A stretch of DNA of 64,000 bases from assembly GCF_018403285.1 (NCBI RefSeq), contig NZ_BOSJ01000005.1:124001-188000 (forward strand), written 5' to 3'. This document shows, one piece after another, positions 18,180 through 27,900 of this stretch; the first letter of the stretch is position 1; the number at the start of each line of letters is the position of its first letter. The notes under the pieces are model-generated. The model searched no databases. It was not told where the DNA came from and worked only from the letters and a program-made list of their open reading frames with translations. Made by a program: the position numbers and the translations under genes. The DNA is from Paenibacillus sp. J45TS6. Its GTDB lineage: Bacteria > Bacillota > Bacilli > Paenibacillales > Paenibacillaceae.

Positions 18180-18674
18180 ATTAATTTTATTTTTCCTGAG
18201 AACGAACCGTACCGTTTTGTCCTGGATGGATACTCGGTCGCGGAAATGGATGGCAGCAGGATTTCTTTTAAGCCTTCTGAACTAACGAAACCTGAAACAT
18301 ATAAAATTCTGAATGATACAGTTGAGCTTGTCGGGACTTCGCTCGAGAAATCGCAAATCGACGATAGTTCGTATGAAGTGGCCGTCTCATTATATGGCGA
18401 AATGGAAAATGAGATAGGTTTTGAACAATGGAAAGCACATGATTCTACAAGACAGTCTTATGATATTAGTATGAGGGGATCATACGCATTAATAAATACT
18501 CTAGCTGATAGTTGGAGAAATGGATTCATTGGCTTGGGGGATCGCAACATGCAACAACCTTTTGAATTCCAGATTTTGGGGTTAGATCAAATTCCAGAGG
18601 AGATTACCTTGGTTAGGGAAGTCGTGAATAAACGATACAGTGATGATCTTGATTGGTCCGTATTAATTGAATGA
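18180..18674 (+). pseudogene. 5'-truncated gene fragment, possible anti-sigma-type extracytoplasmic domain
   Basis: An open frame of about 165 codons runs from about 18180 to TGA at 18672-18674. Coding-like protein (FIFPENEPYRFVLDGYSVAE...) begins well before the first ATG at 18246, and no start codon or ribosome binding site exists upstream in frame, so the 5' end has been lost. The tail ends YSDDLDWSVLIE. The beta-rich pattern recalls the C-terminal extracytoplasmic domain of DUF4179/DUF5643-type proteins linked to ECF sigma factors, but this is weak. No signal peptide or membrane span remains. Confidence 0.5.
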
Positions 18675-18721
18675 TATAAAGAGAGCAAGGTCATAAAATG
18701 AATACTAGTGGTGAAATAAAT

Positions 18722-18765
18722 TAGGGTCACCTCTTGCTTAAGAAGCAGGGGGTGACCCTATTTTA
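18722..18765. terminator. Bidirectional terminator
   Basis: TAGGGTCACC and GGTGACCCTA pair perfectly over 10 bp, with a second inner stem (TTGCTT / AAGCAG), followed by TTTTA. It lies between convergent reading frames and probably serves both. Confidence 0.75.
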
Positions 18766-18771
18766 TACTTT

Positions 18772-19089
18772 CTATTCTGAGTATCGCTTAGAAAGCTTAT
18801 TTTTATGAGATAGAAAAATATCTTCAAGAGAAATATTATATTTATTTGCTATAACAGTGAGATTGCCTAGAACATCGCCTAATTCCTCTGTTAACTCTTG
18901 TTTCTTATCCAGATAGGAACCGGATATTTCATCGGGACGATCTCTGCCGATTTCCAAATCTCTTATTGCGCGAGCCACCTCACCCGTTTCTTCTGCTAAA
19001 AACCCAATTCGAATGAAAATATCTAACTCAGACCATCCTCTTTGTTCATAGTATAGCTGAACCCACTTTTGAAATTCTCTTATATCCAT
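18772..19089 (-). CDS. MazG-like nucleotide pyrophosphohydrolase
   Basis: A 105-residue all-alpha protein of the MazG/NTP-PPase superfamily. Metal-binding motifs are visible: EETGEVARAI (ExxE) in the second helix and EELGDVLGNL (ExxD) in the fourth. Family members hydrolyse nucleoside triphosphates to monophosphates and pyrophosphate as house-cleaning enzymes. The length fits a single-domain member. Ribosome binding site AGAAAGGATG lies upstream on the minus strand. It is divergent from the LOG-family gene with an 85-bp shared promoter region. Confidence 0.85.
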   Translation of the reverse strand: MDIREFQKWVQLYYEQRGWSELDIFIRIGFLAEETGEVARAIRDLEIGRDRPDEISGSYLDKKQELTEELGDVLGNLTVIANKYNISLEDIFLSHKNKLSKRYSE

Positions 19090-19174
19090 ATGTATTCATC
19101 CTTTCTATTACTCTATTTAGTTTAACATATAACAATTTGTTTGATACAATATATGGTATGAGGGGGAGAGTTAA

Positions 19175-19756
19175 ATGAGAAAAATAGCTGTATTTTGTGG
19201 ATCGAGCGATGGAACAAGTGTTGAGTATAAGGAGGGGGCTAAGAGATTAGGACAAGAATTAGCGAGACGTAATATTGGCCTTGTATATGGTGGAGCTAGT
19301 GTTGGGGTCATGGGAGCCGTAGCGGATGCAGTCTTAGAAAACGGGGGTCATGTTACTGGTATTATGCCTAGATTTCTAGAAGAAAGAGAGATATCACACA
19401 AAAGTTTAACAGAACTCATTGTAGTGGAATCCATGCATGAAAGAAAAGCGAAAATGGCTGAACTAGCAGATGGATTTATCATGTTACCAGGGGGTCCGGG
19501 CACTTTAGAAGAGTTCTTTGAAATTTTCACGTGGGCACAATTAGGACTACATCAAAAACCCTTTGGTTTTCTCAATGTAAATCGATATTATGATCCGCTC
19601 TTAACGCTATTTGATCATATGGTGAAAGAGGGCTTTCTACAGGATAAATACCGAGGAATGGCGATATCTACGGAGGATATAGGTGAACTTCTTCAACTAT
19701 TCCATACTTACGAACCTCCTGCAATCAAAACATATATTACAGAGCAACAGACCTAA
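19175..19756 (+). CDS. LOG-family (TIGR00730) Rossmann-fold protein
   Basis: A 193-residue protein with the family hallmarks: N-terminal VFCGSSDG, GGASVGVMG, HERKAKMAELADGFIMLPGGPGTLEEFFE and WAQLGLHQKPFGFLN. The PGGxGTxxE motif binds the substrate phosphate. Family members hydrolyse nucleoside monophosphates (cytokinin-like or AMP) to base and ribose 5-phosphate. A TATGGTATGAGGGGGAG stretch supplies the ribosome binding site. It appears to be transcribed alone, from the region shared with the MazG-like gene. Confidence 0.92.
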   Translation: MRKIAVFCGSSDGTSVEYKEGAKRLGQELARRNIGLVYGGASVGVMGAVADAVLENGGHVTGIMPRFLEEREISHKSLTELIVVESMHERKAKMAELADGFIMLPGGPGTLEEFFEIFTWAQLGLHQKPFGFLNVNRYYDPLLTLFDHMVKEGFLQDKYRGMAISTEDIGELLQLFHTYEPPAIKTYITEQQT

Positions 19757-19878
19757 GTTAGGCAACTATGAATTCAAAATAATTTATGGGGAGATGTCAT
19801 TGTACCCTTTATATATTTATAATTAATCTTTAATCAAAGAACATAAGCTTTATTCATAAAACACATAAACTTCATATT

Positions 19879-19951
19879 AGGGCATTCTCCAGATGGGGAT
19901 TGAGGTTTTCATCTCATCCGTAACCCATCATAGTGGGATGCTCTTTTTTTA
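19879..19951 (+). terminator. Branched structured terminator or small RNA end
   Basis: AGGGCAT (19879-19885) pairs with ATGCTCT (19938-19944). Inside this stem lie two hairpins, GGGGATTGAG / CTCATCC (19895-19919) and CCCATCATAGTGGG (19924-19937). A run of eight T starts at 19944. This three-way shape is more complex than an ordinary terminator and may be the 3' end of a small RNA. The rest of the gap 19757-20188 holds no recognised element. Confidence 0.5.
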
Positions 19952-20188
19952 TTAGTTGAATCAATTTCATAGTACCTATAGTTACAAATTTATCGGTTTA
20001 ATGAGTTATGAAATTGATCCAGTTGTATATTATTTGAAACATTCTCTTATTCTGGTCCGTTAACTTTTATAGAGAAGTTGCTGAGCATGTATATATGCAG
20101 TTACGTTATCCAAAGTACTGGTGGTTAGTTATTGGTTTATTAGGTTTTGGCTGACAGGTAACTTAAAGTTATAGGAAGGGGAATGGGT

Positions 20189-21625
20189 ATGATGAGACGT
20201 AGATCTTTTAAAACAGCAATATTGAGCGGACTGATAGCGGTGGTTACTTTGTTAATGCCCGCGAACCTCTATGCTTCAGATCTATCAGGTAACAACGAGA
20301 AGATATTGTCTGATGTCGTAGCCATCTCTGGAGGAGAGAGGGCAGTTTATGCGATCAAAAAAGATGGTACGGTCTGGGCATGGGGTGGTTTTCGAGATAG
20401 CGGGTTACTCGGAAACGGATACACGGTTCCATCTACGTCTCCTGTTCAGATGAAGATCGACAACGCGAAAGATATTGCAAGCGGATCTAGACTTACACTG
20501 ATCTTGAAAAAGGATGGCACAGTCTGGGCAACGGGATCAAATGAAGATGGACAGCTTGGTATTGGGATTACATCTTATGACAAAGCATTAGAACCTGTAC
20601 AGATAAAAGAGTTAGTAAATGTGAAGGCGATTGCGGCTGAAAGTAATCAGAGCCTGGCACTACTTGAGGACGGTACAGTGTGGCAATGGGGAAAGACAGA
20701 TCGAGTAAATCCCCCTTCTAATAAACCTGTTAAGGTTGAAGGGCTTTTTTCTGGTTTGGATATTTCGGCTGGTAATGGATCGGCGATGATGCTGGATGAT
20801 CGAGGGAAAGTACATGTATGGGGGACGAGGCTGTTCGACACGAACCCAGACAAATTAAGAAATCCAACAGAAATAAGTGGAACAAAGGAATATACGGCAA
20901 TTGCTACATCTCGGCAGAGAGGAGCTGCTATACAAACAGATGGAACCGTATGGACATGGAACAACTCAAAACAGTTTCCTACTCCGGGGGAACTGCTGAT
21001 TCCGGTAAAAGTCCAGAGGACAGAAAATGCGCGTCAGATTGTCGGCGGTAGCAGTTCTTCTTTTAGCATCATTAAAAAAGACGGTACAGTATGGACATGG
21101 GACAGTTACTGGGATGGGCCTTCTTACAAAGCTTTACAAGTTAAGGGAATCAATGATGCAGTGGATCTGGCAAGCAGCCAGTTTAGTGGTCATTACGCAC
21201 TTCTCGAAAACGGGACAGTTATGAAATGGACCATGGAACTTGGAGAGTCATCTGAACCGAAACCTGTTAATGCTCCTATAAAAGTGGTCATGAAAGGAGA
21301 AACACTAAGTTTAGTCATTCCACCGATCATTATCAACAATGTTAGCTATGTACCGCTACGAGGAGTATTCGAACCGCTAGGCGCTACTATTGAATGGAAC
21401 CAAGGTAACTTCACAGGTGTGGTGAAAAAAGATGATATTACGATTGAGATTAATACTTCTTCTGAAGGAATGAAACTGAACGGAAAGACTTTAACGGGCG
21501 AGTTGAAACCCATAAGTGTGAATTACGTGACAATGGTTCCTCTTCGCTTCCTTTCAGAAACGTTAGGAGCCGAGGTCAAGTGGCAGTCAGATAAGAATAC
21601 CATTTATATTAATCTACCAAAGTGA
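20189..21625 (+). CDS. Secreted RCC1-like propeller with copper-amine-oxidase-like domain
   Basis: About 478 residues with a signal peptide (hydrophobic about 10-28, cleavage near LYA-S). Residues about 40-365 contain seven RCC1-like repeats of the pattern KDGTVWAWG (for example at IKKDGTVWAWG, LKKDGTVWATG, LEDGTVWQWG, QTDGTVWTWN), enough for a seven-bladed propeller. Residues about 375-478 are a copper-amine-oxidase N1-like domain (VSYVPLRGVFEPLGATIEW, TMVPLRFLSETLGAEVKW), a wall-associated module common in Paenibacillus. The ligand is unknown. Three close in-frame ATGs exist; 20189 gives the best spacing from AGGAAGGGG. Confidence 0.88.
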   Translation: MMRRRSFKTAILSGLIAVVTLLMPANLYASDLSGNNEKILSDVVAISGGERAVYAIKKDGTVWAWGGFRDSGLLGNGYTVPSTSPVQMKIDNAKDIASGSRLTLILKKDGTVWATGSNEDGQLGIGITSYDKALEPVQIKELVNVKAIAAESNQSLALLEDGTVWQWGKTDRVNPPSNKPVKVEGLFSGLDISAGNGSAMMLDDRGKVHVWGTRLFDTNPDKLRNPTEISGTKEYTAIATSRQRGAAIQTDGTVWTWNNSKQFPTPGELLIPVKVQRTENARQIVGGSSSSFSIIKKDGTVWTWDSYWDGPSYKALQVKGINDAVDLASSQFSGHYALLENGTVMKWTMELGESSEPKPVNAPIKVVMKGETLSLVIPPIIINNVSYVPLRGVFEPLGATIEWNQGNFTGVVKKDDITIEINTSSEGMKLNGKTLTGELKPISVNYVTMVPLRFLSETLGAEVKWQSDKNTIYINLPK

Positions 21626-21677
21626 AGATCAGAAACAAGACGAGAATAAACTTTCTACAAGGAGATGAAAAAAGATA

Positions 21678-22094
21678 ATGTATCTGATCGCACAAAAAAA
21701 TGTTGGAATTGTTAATCAGCTCATTGATATTTACAGACAATCAGAAGTCTTGTTTTCACCAGAGCAAAGTTCTACTCTTCAACAGAAGATAAATATTACA
21801 ACCATAAAATCGAAGCTCGAACAAGTTCTTTCGAATTGTGATCTTCAAGATTTGAAAACTATTTATGCGGTAGCTTCCATTGGAATTCATGAAAGAGGGG
21901 AAAGACATCATTTTTATAATAACACGATAGAAATTATTGAGATCGAAATTAAAGAGAATGAGGAAGAGCTGCTAAATAAGCATAGTAGGTATATCGCGCT
22001 GCTTACGTATGAAGAGTTAATAGAATACTTTCTATCGGTAGTAACCCTAGCTCCCGGATTAATAGAAGGAAAGAAAATCCTAAAACTGACTTGA
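21678..22094 (+). CDS. Hypothetical protein, alpha-helical
   Basis: A 138-residue cytoplasmic protein rich in predicted helix (LINQLIDIYRQSE-like N-terminus, EIEIKENEEELLNKHSRY near the C-terminus), not recognised. AAGGAGATG lies 10 bp before the ATG. It begins 52 bp after the RCC1-like gene and its stop is 13 bp before the next start, so it probably forms an operon with the two following unknown genes. Confidence 0.6.
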   Translation: MYLIAQKNVGIVNQLIDIYRQSEVLFSPEQSSTLQQKINITTIKSKLEQVLSNCDLQDLKTIYAVASIGIHERGERHHFYNNTIEIIEIEIKENEEELLNKHSRYIALLTYEELIEYFLSVVTLAPGLIEGKKILKLT

Positions 22095-22107
22095 GGTGTT
22101 TACTGTT

Positions 22108-22416
22108 ATGATGATTGCAATTATGATACATGAGGATCCATTTTACTATAATGTAATCGATGAGGTTGGTACTAATTTAGAGAAATTACAGCAAGAGTTT
22201 GATAGCTGGATGAGTATGATCGAAGGAAATCACCCATTTAGAATATATACAGAATTTGTGGAAAGAGATGGAGAGATATCATTTGCTGATTATGTAAATG
22301 TCTATGGTCCAGATGACTTTATTGGCTGGCTTAATGTTGACAAATATAGTGATAAAGTTGCGATTAGGGTCAAAAATACAGATGATATCGTGCCAGAAGC
22401 AACAATACGTTTTTAA
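22108..22416 (+). CDS. Hypothetical protein
   Basis: A 102-residue acidic protein with an alternating strand/helix pattern (MMIAIMIHEDPFYYNVIDEVG; a later FADYVNVYGPDDFIGWLN), unrecognised. The ATG at 22108 is preferred because GAGGTG lies 9 bp upstream, overlapping the preceding stop codon. Such small acidic proteins are often immunity or adaptor proteins, but nothing here proves that. Confidence 0.55.
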   Translation: MMIAIMIHEDPFYYNVIDEVGTNLEKLQQEFDSWMSMIEGNHPFRIYTEFVERDGEISFADYVNVYGPDDFIGWLNVDKYSDKVAIRVKNTDDIVPEATIRF

Positions 22417-22459
22417 TAGGTGTTGATTATTTCAATTTTTTAGAGGAGCTTAGCCAACA

Positions 22460-22885
22460 ATGAGTATACATAAAGTAGATAAACGAAAAGCACGGAGAAT
22501 AAAACGCAGGGCTGCTGCAAAGTTACGAAATAGTAGTCTTGTTAACGAACTGAACGACAATGAAGTCGGGAGGATCTTTGGGGAAGCTTTATTTTCTTTT
22601 CTAAATGAACATCGACACAAGCCGCGTTTCGAACTGTGTACGATTAGCAGAGACCAAGGTGTAACTTGGACAGAGGAGAATATAAATGTAGCTATCACCG
22701 ACCCGAATTTGTCCATTTTAAAGGTGGGGGATTGGATTAAAAATAGAGAAGATGAAAGCATATCTGTTGTTGTAGCTAATGAAGGCGAGAATAAAATACA
22801 TGGTGCCTTTCAGGATGAGCCTGATTCCCCTCTGTATCTCCCGGAAGGTCATTTATACAGGAACGTAATAATTAGTAGCTTCTAA
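22460..22885 (+). CDS. Hypothetical protein with basic N-terminus
   Basis: A 141-residue protein. Residues 1-25 are strongly basic (KVDKRKARRIKRRAAAKLR), which suggests nucleic acid or membrane contact; the remainder is mixed and acidic (VGRIFGEALFSFLNE, VTWTEENINVAITDPN). No family is recognised. AGAGGAGC lies about 8 bp before the ATG. It is the last of three small genes in a row; a terminator follows 107 bp after the stop. Confidence 0.58.
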   Translation: MSIHKVDKRKARRIKRRAAAKLRNSSLVNELNDNEVGRIFGEALFSFLNEHRHKPRFELCTISRDQGVTWTEENINVAITDPNLSILKVGDWIKNREDESISVVVANEGENKIHGAFQDEPDSPLYLPEGHLYRNVIISSF

Positions 22886-22992
22886 AATCTAGGATAAAGA
22901 GAATAAGAAATAAAGCTAACTTGGGATTTAAGTTCACTCGATTGAGCCAATATATGAACTCAGAGATGCTAACTCAATAAATAAAATAATGT

Positions 22993-23026
22993 AACAGTAG
23001 TCGAGTATCCGGCTACTGTTTTTTTT
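22993..23026 (+). terminator. Terminator of the three-gene unknown cluster
   Basis: AACAGTAGTC and GGCTACTGTT pair over 10 bp (one G-U) around an 8-base loop and run into eight T. Confidence 0.88.
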
Positions 23027-23079
23027 CATACGCTCTTATAATATTTTATTTACCATCCACTTTATTTAAATGCTAAATA

Positions 23080-23127
23080 TTGACATAAATTACGTCATCG
23101 TATATATTATTGACATAATTTATGTCA
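23080..23127 (+). promoter_or_regulatory. Promoter with two palindromic operators
   Basis: The -35 box TTGACA (23080-23085) and -10 TATATT (23103-23108) are 17 bp apart. Two near-identical 17-bp palindromes, TGACATAAATTACGTCA (23081-23097) and TGACATAATTTATGTCA (23111-23127), lie on the -35 box and just past the -10 box, 30 bp centre to centre, about three helical turns. The adjacent XRE-type gene is the obvious candidate to bind them, which would make it self-repressing. Confidence 0.75.
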
Positions 23128-23138
23128 AGGAGGCTCCT

Positions 23139-23630
23139 TTGAAAAATTTATTTACTAAAACCGTTTTGGAATATTTAGTGATGATTAACGATCAATCCTA
23201 TTCTGGCATTGGCCGCGAACTAAACATTACACCACAGCAATTCTCGGATTGGATCAAAAAAAGAAGACCAATTCCACAGGAAAGAGTCCGACTTCTCAGC
23301 AATTATTTTGGGGTGGAAGAAACAATACTTATAGATCATCAGTATTTCGTAAAGCCGCTTACACCCATCGCTAGAATCGAGCTGCACAAGTTATTGCTGG
23401 ATCGGAAGCTTACAGAGCTTAAGACAGAAGAAGTAAGCGAAGAAGACATCAGGCCTTACTTGGAGAAAAAGAAGCAACTCGAACAAGAGTACAGGGATCA
23501 ACTTCGCCTTACTAGAATGGCAGCCATATTGGAAAAAGGTGATGAAAGAGCAGGAAATATATTCGATATGGTTATTGAGGAATTAGAGTCAGGAAGTATG
23601 GATGAGTTGTTTAATAAACTTAGGAAGTAA
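23139..23630 (+). CDS. XRE-like helix-turn-helix regulator
   Basis: The 163-residue protein starts at TTG 23139, five bases after AAGGAGG; this start places the operators in non-coding DNA. Residues about 5-60 form a Cro/CI-like helix-turn-helix domain (SYSGIGRELNITPQQFSDWIKKRRPIPQERVRLLSNYFGV in two parts), with a C-terminal helical region rich in Glu and Lys that may dimerise. It precedes the amidase-like gene by 9 bp in one operon. The two operators upstream suggest autoregulation, and control of the amidase with it. Confidence 0.82.
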   Translation: MKNLFTKTVLEYLVMINDQSYSGIGRELNITPQQFSDWIKKRRPIPQERVRLLSNYFGVEETILIDHQYFVKPLTPIARIELHKLLLDRKLTELKTEEVSEEDIRPYLEKKKQLEQEYRDQLRLTRMAAILEKGDERAGNIFDMVIEELESGSMDELFNKLRK

Positions 23631-23639
23631 GGTGAGCTT

Positions 23640-24620
23640 ATGAGTACCGCTGTCTTTGTAAACCAAGATGAAGTGAAATTGCTCGGCAAAAACCAGGATG
23701 TTCCTTATGATGGAGCTTTCTTTTTCACAAATAAGAGAGGGGTTCACAAAACGGCTATGATCATGCCGCCAGATCGTCCGATGCAGTGGGTCTCCAAGTA
23801 CGGCAGCGTGACGGTTTCACAAGTAAGCAAAGAATTTCCAAACGGTGGTATGAATGAAGCGGGTCTTGTGGTGGAACAGACAACACTCTGGAAATCAAGT
23901 TATCCTGAACCAAAAGATCTCCCTGTCATCGGTGAGTTGCAATGGATTCAATTGATGCTTGATACCTGTGCAACCGTTGAAGAAGCAAAGAATAAAGCGA
24001 CATGTATTCAGATCGTAAATCCGCTGTCTCGTCTCCACTATATGATCTGTGATAGAACGGGAAAATGCGCAATATTCGAATCTATATATGGAGAGTTATC
24101 TATATATTTTGAAGAAAGTCTCCCTGTAAAAGTGATGGCTAATACTCCATATTTAGAAGCCTTTAAGAAGTTTAAAGATCCAGAGCAAAAGCGGGAAAAG
24201 GAACGGAGCGATTACGAATTAAATTCAATGAAACGATTTACTCGTGCGGCAGAATTACTGGAAAATTCAAGAGCGAATGTCTCATTTGTTTATGACGTAC
24301 TTCAGTCTATTAAAAGAGAGGATACAGCTTTCAGCTTAGTTTACGACATAGATCAATTGAAAATCTATTTTACATCCAATAGATTTCCTGGCCGAAAAGA
24401 AATCTGTTTTCAACAGATTAACTTTGCAACCACGGAAATAATGATAAACTTACAGCAGAATAATGAGATCAGTCATGTCATCTATAACACCGACTTAAAC
24501 CGTACGATAGTAGAATCTTTTTTTCATGATCCCGTTTTGAGTGCAGCGTTTAAATGGGAAATCAACGAAGAAATGATTACATACATGGCGGGTTATCCTG
24601 AGTCTTTTAAGTTGATATAA
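23640..24620 (+). CDS. Linear amide C-N hydrolase, choloylglycine/penicillin acylase-like family
   Basis: A 326-residue protein with the Ntn-hydrolase pattern of the choloylglycine hydrolase/penicillin V acylase group: an N-terminal strand, then LLGKNQDVPYDGAFFF, NGGMNEAGLVVEQTTLW, and VMANTPYLEAF with the conserved Asn. In the family the nucleophile is a Cys right after the initiator Met (C-x-T). Here the protein begins MSTAVFV, so Ser2 takes that place. It could act as a Ser-type Ntn hydrolase or be inactive. The product has no signal peptide. It is the second gene of the XRE operon; a terminator follows. The substrate is unknown. Confidence 0.75.
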   Translation: MSTAVFVNQDEVKLLGKNQDVPYDGAFFFTNKRGVHKTAMIMPPDRPMQWVSKYGSVTVSQVSKEFPNGGMNEAGLVVEQTTLWKSSYPEPKDLPVIGELQWIQLMLDTCATVEEAKNKATCIQIVNPLSRLHYMICDRTGKCAIFESIYGELSIYFEESLPVKVMANTPYLEAFKKFKDPEQKREKERSDYELNSMKRFTRAAELLENSRANVSFVYDVLQSIKREDTAFSLVYDIDQLKIYFTSNRFPGRKEICFQQINFATTEIMINLQQNNEISHVIYNTDLNRTIVESFFHDPVLSAAFKWEINEEMITYMAGYPESFKLI

Positions 24621-24652
24621 TGTCACCCCCATACCATGTGTATCTCTAGAGG

Positions 24653-24678
24653 ATCCGTGCCGAGCGCGGATTTTTTTG
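24653..24678 (+). terminator. Terminator of the XRE-amidase operon
   Basis: ATCCGTGC and GCGCGGAT form the stem, followed by seven T. The rest of the 304-bp gap up to 24924 shows no clear promoter or operator. Confidence 0.8.
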
Positions 24679-24924
24679 TTGGTAGAGGTACAAATTTTAA
24701 AAGTTTAATAATCATTAGACATCACGTGGCTCTTGTCATGAACTACATGTTCAATTGAAAATAGCGGATGCGTTTGAAACAAATCTGCACTCATCGCTCA
24801 GCCTCCGTTCTATGTAGCAATATAATATAACAAATCCTTAATATGGCAAAATACTAAAAGATAATTACTTGGTATTCAGGTATAGTTTAGCTACCAACGA
24901 TGGAATAGGAGGAGGGGCATAATC

Positions 24925-27900
24925 TTGAAGTCAAACCAAGGGATGATCAATCCATTTGAATTATTGAAAAGAAATCAATCCGTAATGGTTTATGTTTCTG
25001 ATACGGAAAATAGTGCAGTGCATCTTGCTGTAAAAAATGTAACCCGAGATATAGACAGGGTTTGCGGCTGTAAAGCCGTCATTACGAAAGAAATAGAACA
25101 GGGCAGTATCGTGATTGGTACTCTTGTAAATAATCAGTCCTTGCTAGCTCATCTACTAGAAAAAGGGGTTTCACTTGATAAGCTGAAGCAGGAAGATGGT
25201 TCATATCACTGGGAAGCTTTTCTTCAAGAAGTAGTTAACGGCGTATTCTATATCATAGGAACGGATAGGCGAGGTACCGTTTTTGGAATCTATGATCTAT
25301 GTGAGGCGATCGGTGTATCCCCATGGTATTACTTTGCAGATGTTCCCGTAAAAACAAAAGATGTATTCCATCTGCCACTTGATTTTTCAAAAGCGGATTG
25401 GCCTTCTGTGAAGTACAGGGGAATCTTCTTAAATGATGAGGAAGAGCTGGATGAATGGGCTAAGCTTCATACTCCGGATGGTACGATCGGTCCAGCTACC
25501 TACCAACCTATTTTTGAACTGCTACTCCGTTTAAAAGCAAATTTTATCTGGCCAGCCATGCATGTAAATTATTTTAATGAAAATCCCGAAAATGCAGCAC
25601 TCGCGGATCGAATGGGGATTGTGGTAGGGACATCACATTGCGATATGCTGCTTCGCAGTAATCAGAACGAATGGGAACCTTGGCTTGAGGCAAAAGGCTA
25701 TACGGACGCTGTATACGATTATTCTATCGAGGGACAAAATCGTGAGATTCTGGAAGAGTACTGGCGGGAAAGCGTCGAAAATAACAAAAATTATGAAGTG
25801 TGTTATACCGTTGGCATGCGCGGAATCCATGATTCTGGTTTTCATACTCAGGCAATCGATGAAGATCTATCAATGAATGAGGATGAGAAGACAGAAGCAA
25901 GAGTTTCTTTGCTAGGGGAAGTCATACAAAATCAAAGGGAAATCATTAAAGACGTCATTGGTCAGGAAAGGGAACAACATTCGTTACAAACCTTTATTCC
26001 TTACAAAGAAGTATTGAATCTTTATGATCACGGACTTGAGTTACCTGATAACGTGACCCTAATATGGGCAAATGATAACTTTGGTCATGTACGCAGGTAT
26101 CCGAATGAAACGGAGCGCAAACGACTGGGCGGAAACGGGTTATATTACCATAATTCGTACTGGGCTGCTCCAGGAACCGCAATGAGCTATCTGTTTATTA
26201 ATTCAATTCCTTTGGCTCACACGGGGAACGAGCTGAAAAAGTCATATGAGTCTGGAATACGGAAACTATGGATTCTAAATGTAGGGGGACTGAAGCCTCT
26301 TGAACAGGATATGGAGTTTTTCTTGCGATATGGCTGGGAGGCAGGCAAAGATAAAGCATTAACGAAAAATGCATTACAGTTTACTGAACACTGGATTAAC
26401 GCTAATTTTTCCGGAAATCTCGGTGCGGAAGCAGCCGAATTATATGAGATTTTTGCACAGGTAACGAATGTACGAAAAATTGAACATATGAAATCTAATG
26501 TCTTTTCACAAACCGTACTTGGTGATGAAGCAGGCCGTAGATTAATGAAGCTTGAGAATATCTTTAGACGGGGAAACAACATTCTATATCGTCTTCCTCA
26601 GGGGGAGCGAGACGCATTTTTTCAATTATTTCTTATGAAAATCCACGCTTCCTATTATACCAATCATGAATTCTATTATGCGGATCGGAGTGTCCTTTCG
26701 TATGATCGTGGAAACATGCAGGCGGCAGATCACTATGTCGACCTTTCCAAAAAAATGATGGATTACAAGCGAAGCATGCTTCATTTTTATAACAAAAAAA
26801 TGAGCGATGGTAAATGGGAGGGCATTCTCACTCCCGAGAGCTTTCCTCCTCCGCCTACAGCCATGTATCCTGCGAGAAAACCTGCATTACAAATATCGGG
26901 AAGCGGCATGAGCATCCATCTATGGAATGAAGAGGATGTGCTGCATTTCTCTATCTATGGACGAAGACAAAAATGGCTTGAGATAGGTAATTTAGGAGAA
27001 GGAAAGATTTCTTATCGAATCGAGGTAACCGAAGGGGCCGACTTTATTTCAATTTCCGAAAAAGAAGGATCAATTCAAACGGAGAAGAGGATCTTGGTGT
27101 CGGTGAGTGATCCCGTGAAGCATGCGGGCAAGACTGGACTCATTACCGTCCAAAATCTTAAGGAGGGAACTGTTCATTCGGTACGTGTTCTAATAGAAGA
27201 ACATGTAGAAGTTCCGCAAGGGTTCAGCGGATATATAGAAGCGGATGGTTATATTGCTATTCCCGCAGCTTCATACCATCATCATAGTTGTGAGACTGAT
27301 ACCGAGCTAAAGTGCGGCTGGGTGACCATGCCGGGGATCGGAAGATATGAAGGCGCAGCGGTGATGGCTTGGAACTCAAGCTTACAACCACTTGATGGAG
27401 AGGTGAAGAAACATCCATTTTTAGGATACGAAATCTTAATAAAAGAGAGCGGACAATTTACACTGGAGATACATCGCTTTCTCACATTAAACTCTACGGG
27501 AAGAATTCGGTTTGGAATTGGAATAGATGATGCCGAGCCTATTATAGTTGAATCAGAAACCCGTGATGAATGGATGGGGAACTGGAAGGAATCCGTCTTT
27601 AATAATGGGGAAAAAATGGTGATTAAACTCCCTTACTTGTCTGCAGGTAAGCATGTTTTAAAACTGTATATGGTTGATCATTATGTAACAATCAGCAAGA
27701 TGATACTCTATACAGACGTGCCGAATATCGTATCCAATGTAGGTCCGATTACCAGTTGGCATAATCACATACCGGTTTCTGAACAAGGATCCGAAGGTCC
27801 TGACGTAGAGTGGAATGAAGTTGAGCGCTTATGTAATGAGTTGTATAAGACAAAAGAGAGTGAAGTACCGCTCCCGAATGTACTATGTGCTACAAGAGAT

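Noticed and set aside
24760-24790. cre-like GATGCGTTTGAAAC before GH115
   Set aside because: Fails several fixed positions of the cre consensus on both strands.
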